64,000 nt of DNA from positions 1-64,000 of the forward strand of contig JAHDOI010000065.1 in NCBI GenBank assembly GCA_018434945.1, written 5' to 3'. This DNA comes from Selenomonadales bacterium. Its GTDB lineage: Bacteria > Bacillota > Negativicutes > Sporomusales > UBA7701. Positions 62,082 through 64,000 of this stretch are shown here, in pieces. Numbering within the stretch: the first letter of the stretch is position 1; every line of letters begins with the position of its first letter. The position numbers and the translations under genes were made by a program. A model generated the notes under the pieces. That model searched no databases and was not told the DNA's origin. It saw nothing but the letters and a program-made list of their open reading frames with translations.

Positions 62082-62999
62082 ATGCCGTCGAATTACACCA
62101 GACTCCTTCTCGTCGCAGCGGTCACCGCCTCTCTGGTCATAGCAGGCTGCGGTTCGCAGCAGGCGAAGACCACCCCGCCCGTCCAGTCGAAAATCGGCCT
62201 CATCGTCATGGAAAAGGCGATCCAGGCCCATCCCAAATACGCGGACGTCCAGCGGCTCCAGAAAGACTACGCCGCCCTCGCGGCCCGAATCGAGGCCGAG
62301 CAGGCTCAGGGCCTCGCGACATCTCCGGGCCTGCCGGCGCCGGGAAGTCCGGACGCCCTCGAACAGGCTGCCGCCAAAGAATTCGAAGCGCGCATGAAGG
62401 CCAAGGAAGCCGAGGTAAGGACGCGGCTGCAGGCCGCAGCCGACGAAGTCAGCCGCGGAATGGCGGCCGAACTCGACGCCTACATCCGCGAACTCGACCA
62501 GGAATACCAGCCGCAGATATTTTCTCTCCAGCTCAAACTGAAGACCGTTCAGCTTTCGAAAGAAGAAGCGGCACCGCTTCAGGCGGAAATGGACAAGCTC
62601 CAGCAGGAACGGGCGGCCAAAATCTCCGCCCGCCAGCAGGAGCTTCTCGCCAAATCGGACGCGGTTATGAAAGGCAAGCAAAGCGAGGCGGAGAAAGAAC
62701 TGGCCGCTTACGCCCAGAGCCTCAACAACGAACTGGCCGGCAAACTTGCAGGCCGGCAAGCCGAAATCGCGGGCCGCGTAGCTCCGCCCGGAGCGACCGG
62801 CGGGCCGGCGGCGGCCGAGAAGCTGGCCGCGACGGGCCGCCAAATAGCCGCTGTCCAGGAGACGATAATCGCCGATATCCGCGACAAGGCGGCCAAAGTG
62901 GCCGTACAGTCGGGGCTCGACACGGTGCTCGCCGAAGTCAAGGTCAACGTCAGCGCCACCGATATCACCGACGCGGTGATTGCCGAGTTTAAGAAATAA
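62082..62999 (+). CDS. OmpH/Skp-like lipoprotein, long form, copy 2
   Basis: 305 residues from ATG 62082 (GGGAGGTGG upstream; the longer frame lacks a site). Lipobox VIAGC (Cys22) marks a lipoprotein, so the coiled coils would be tethered. IGLIVMEKAIQAHPKYADVQRLQKDYAALAARIEAEQ is an OmpH-like start, but the helical region is about twice as long as in normal Skp and a second charged coiled-coil stretch follows (about 150-235). VAVQSGLDTVLAEVKVNVSATDITDAVIAEF is the C-terminal OmpH element. A membrane-anchored, elongated Skp relative. Confidence 0.83.
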   Translation: MPSNYTRLLLVAAVTASLVIAGCGSQQAKTTPPVQSKIGLIVMEKAIQAHPKYADVQRLQKDYAALAARIEAEQAQGLATSPGLPAPGSPDALEQAAAKEFEARMKAKEAEVRTRLQAAADEVSRGMAAELDAYIRELDQEYQPQIFSLQLKLKTVQLSKEEAAPLQAEMDKLQQERAAKISARQQELLAKSDAVMKGKQSEAEKELAAYAQSLNNELAGKLAGRQAEIAGRVAPPGATGGPAAAEKLAATGRQIAAVQETIIADIRDKAAKVAVQSGLDTVLAEVKVNVSATDITDAVIAEFKK

Positions 63000-63050
63000 A
63001 GGCCCGGTGCATAATAGACTCGGGCAAGTATCGATAATGGGGGGATTCAC

Positions 63051-63473
63051 ATGCGAAATAGAAAAAGCCTGCTTTTGGCGGTCGTGGTAGCCGTCGCGGC
63101 GGCCCTGCTGCTCGGCGGCTGCGCCGGCGGACAGAGCGCCGTCGGCATCCTCGACGTCAACAAAGTGATGAGCGACAGCCCCAAGGTCAAACAGTACCAG
63201 GAACAACTCAACACCAAAGCCAAGGAACTCAGCGACCAGCTGGAAAAAGACAAAGCCAGCCTCAGCGCCGATGAGTTCCAGAAGAAGCAGGAAGCGGCCT
63301 ACGGTGACTTCCTGAAGATCAAACAGGATCTCGAAGGCCAGGTAGACGCCGCCATCAAGCAGTCCGTCGACGCTGTGGCCAAGGAGAAGAAACTGGGAGT
63401 CGTGCTGTACAAGAACAGCGTCGCCCAGGGCGGCACCGACATTACTGACGAAGTAATCAAAAGGATGCAATAA
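63051..63473 (+). CDS. OmpH/Skp-family lipoprotein, copy 3
   Basis: 140 residues. Lipobox LLGGC (Cys24). The body is a compact OmpH: VGILDVNKVMSDSPKVKQYQEQLNTKAKELSDQLEKDKA, coiled coil, then EKKLGVVLYKNSVAQGGTDITDEVIKRMQ. GGGGGG near the ATG serves as the ribosome binding site. The three neighbouring paralogues probably arose by duplication and then split into free and anchored forms. Confidence 0.88.
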   Translation: MRNRKSLLLAVVVAVAAALLLGGCAGGQSAVGILDVNKVMSDSPKVKQYQEQLNTKAKELSDQLEKDKASLSADEFQKKQEAAYGDFLKIKQDLEGQVDAAIKQSVDAVAKEKKLGVVLYKNSVAQGGTDITDEVIKRMQ

Positions 63474-63477
63474 GCGA

Positions 63478-63508
63478 TTAAGCCAAAGGGTTAAAGCCTT
63501 TGGCTTAA
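63478..63508 (+). terminator. Hairpin between ompH and lpxD
   Basis: 12-bp perfect stem TTAAGCCAAAGG / CCTTTGGCTTAA with a 7-base loop; no T-run, so termination may be partial. Confidence 0.55.
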
Positions 63509-63536
63509 CCTCTAATATTGAGTGGGAGTGTTTCCG

Positions 63537-64000
63537 TTGGCTAAAAGGCTGAGTGAAATCGCCGCCCTGGTAGAGGGGATGGTGCTGGGGGAAGCGGACC
63601 CAGAAATCGCCGGTGTAACCAATATCGAGGACGCCGGCCCCCAGGACATCACATTCGCCGTGCCGCCCCATCTCGATAAAGCCGCAGCGTCCAAGGCGGC
63701 CGCGGTAATATTGCCGGGCGACACAGCAACGTTTCCCAAGCCGGCTATCCAGGTGGCGAACCCCCGGGTAGCCTTTACTAAGGTACTGGAACTTTTTACC
63801 CCGCCCACAGTAGTGCAGCGGGGCGTCCACCCCACCGCCGTAGTCGGCCGGGGCGTGCAACTCGGGGCCAACGTGGCCGTCATGGCCCACGCGGTCGTCG
63901 CCGACAACGCCGTTATCGGCGACAACACCGTCCTCTATCCCCACACCTATGTGGGCGAGGCCGCCAAAATCGGCGGCGACAGCATCCTTTACCCGGGAGT
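63537..64000 (+). CDS. lpxD: UDP-3-O-acylglucosamine N-acyltransferase (partial, runs off the window)
   Basis: First ~154 codons. TTG at 63537 after GTGGGAGTG. It adds the second fatty acyl chain in lipid A synthesis. The N-terminal uridine-binding domain (GVTNIEDAGPQDITFAVPPHLDKAA) is followed by the first turns of a left-handed beta-helix of hexapeptide repeats (VHPTAVVGRGVQLGANVAVMAHAVVADNAVIGDNTVLYPHTYVGEAAKIG). LpxD directly after ompH is the usual order in many diderm bacteria and shows this cell makes lipid A. Confidence 0.93.
   Translation, partial: MAKRLSEIAALVEGMVLGEADPEIAGVTNIEDAGPQDITFAVPPHLDKAAASKAAAVILPGDTATFPKPAIQVANPRVAFTKVLELFTPPTVVQRGVHPTAVVGRGVQLGANVAVMAHAVVADNAVIGDNTVLYPHTYVGEAAKIGGDSILYPG

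Noticed and set aside
62040-63944. 634-codon minus-strand frame opposite the ompH genes
   Set aside because: It spans three real genes and their gaps, has no family motif, and arises from codon bias.

Overview
The window is a GC-rich, densely coded chromosomal segment from a spore-forming bacterium with an outer membrane, most likely a member of the Negativicutes (Sporomusaceae-like). Two kinds of evidence support this. Sporulation genes (spoIID, a spoIIQ-like gene, spoIIID) and the Bacillus-type order atp - ywmB - murA - spoIID - spoIIQ - spoIIID - mbl - flhO/flhP mark a Firmicute. P- and L-ring flagellar genes (flgA, flgH, flgI), an Mla lipid-transport system, tolC, tamB, bamA, three ompH genes and lpxD mark a cell with an LPS-type outer membrane. 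The species cannot be fixed from the sequence alone.

Layout. 0-3.3 kb: a TAXI-type TRAP transporter (minus strand). 3.5-8.6 kb: small accessory genes (ArsC-like, YwbE, two cupins, a lipoprotein, a class 3 lipase, an MntP-like transporter). 8.7-12.4 kb: the conserved block ywlE - rpiB - ywlG - glyA - upp. 12.5-16.7 kb: aminotransferase, YhcH-like protein, sirtuin, dCMP deaminase and a beta-lactamase-fold hydrolase. 16.7-23.3 kb: a self-contained metabolic island made of a PrpR-type sigma-54 activator diverging from a DASS transporter, a LarA-type racemase and a LeuCD-type hydro-lyase. 23.4-26 kb: a candidate structured RNA, then wecA-like and wecB genes. 26.3-33.4 kb: the complete F1Fo ATP synthase operon. 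33.5-38.9 kb: ywmB, murA, sporulation genes and mbl. 39-43.8 kb: the flagellar rod/ring operon behind a sigma-D promoter. 43.8-47.5 kb: an AMIN/phosphodiester glycosidase, a small anchored protein and an S55 peptidase. 48-64 kb: the outer-membrane biogenesis cluster mlaE-mlaF-mlaD, tolC, tamB, a sigma factor, bamA, ompH x3 and lpxD, which runs off the end.

How the genes work together. The right half builds the envelope. MurA and WecA/WecB feed peptidoglycan and surface glycan synthesis, Mbl shapes the cell wall, BamA/OmpH/TamB build the outer membrane, Mla moves phospholipid, and LpxD starts lipid A. The flagellar rings must cross that envelope. The left-centre island looks like a regulated pathway for an imported 2-hydroxy (di)carboxylic acid: uptake, racemisation, then dehydration.

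Signals outside the genes include two copies of a palindromic intergenic element with a shared core but different self-complementary arms, two nearly identical TetR-like operators at distant promoters (tolC and the beta-lactamase-fold gene), two sigma-54 -24/-12 sites, one of them upstream of the ATP synthase operon, a promoter-driven pseudoknot-capable RNA upstream of wecA, and a 9-bp tandem repeat upstream of mlaE. No rRNA, tRNA, CRISPR array, insertion sequence or prophage was recognised.
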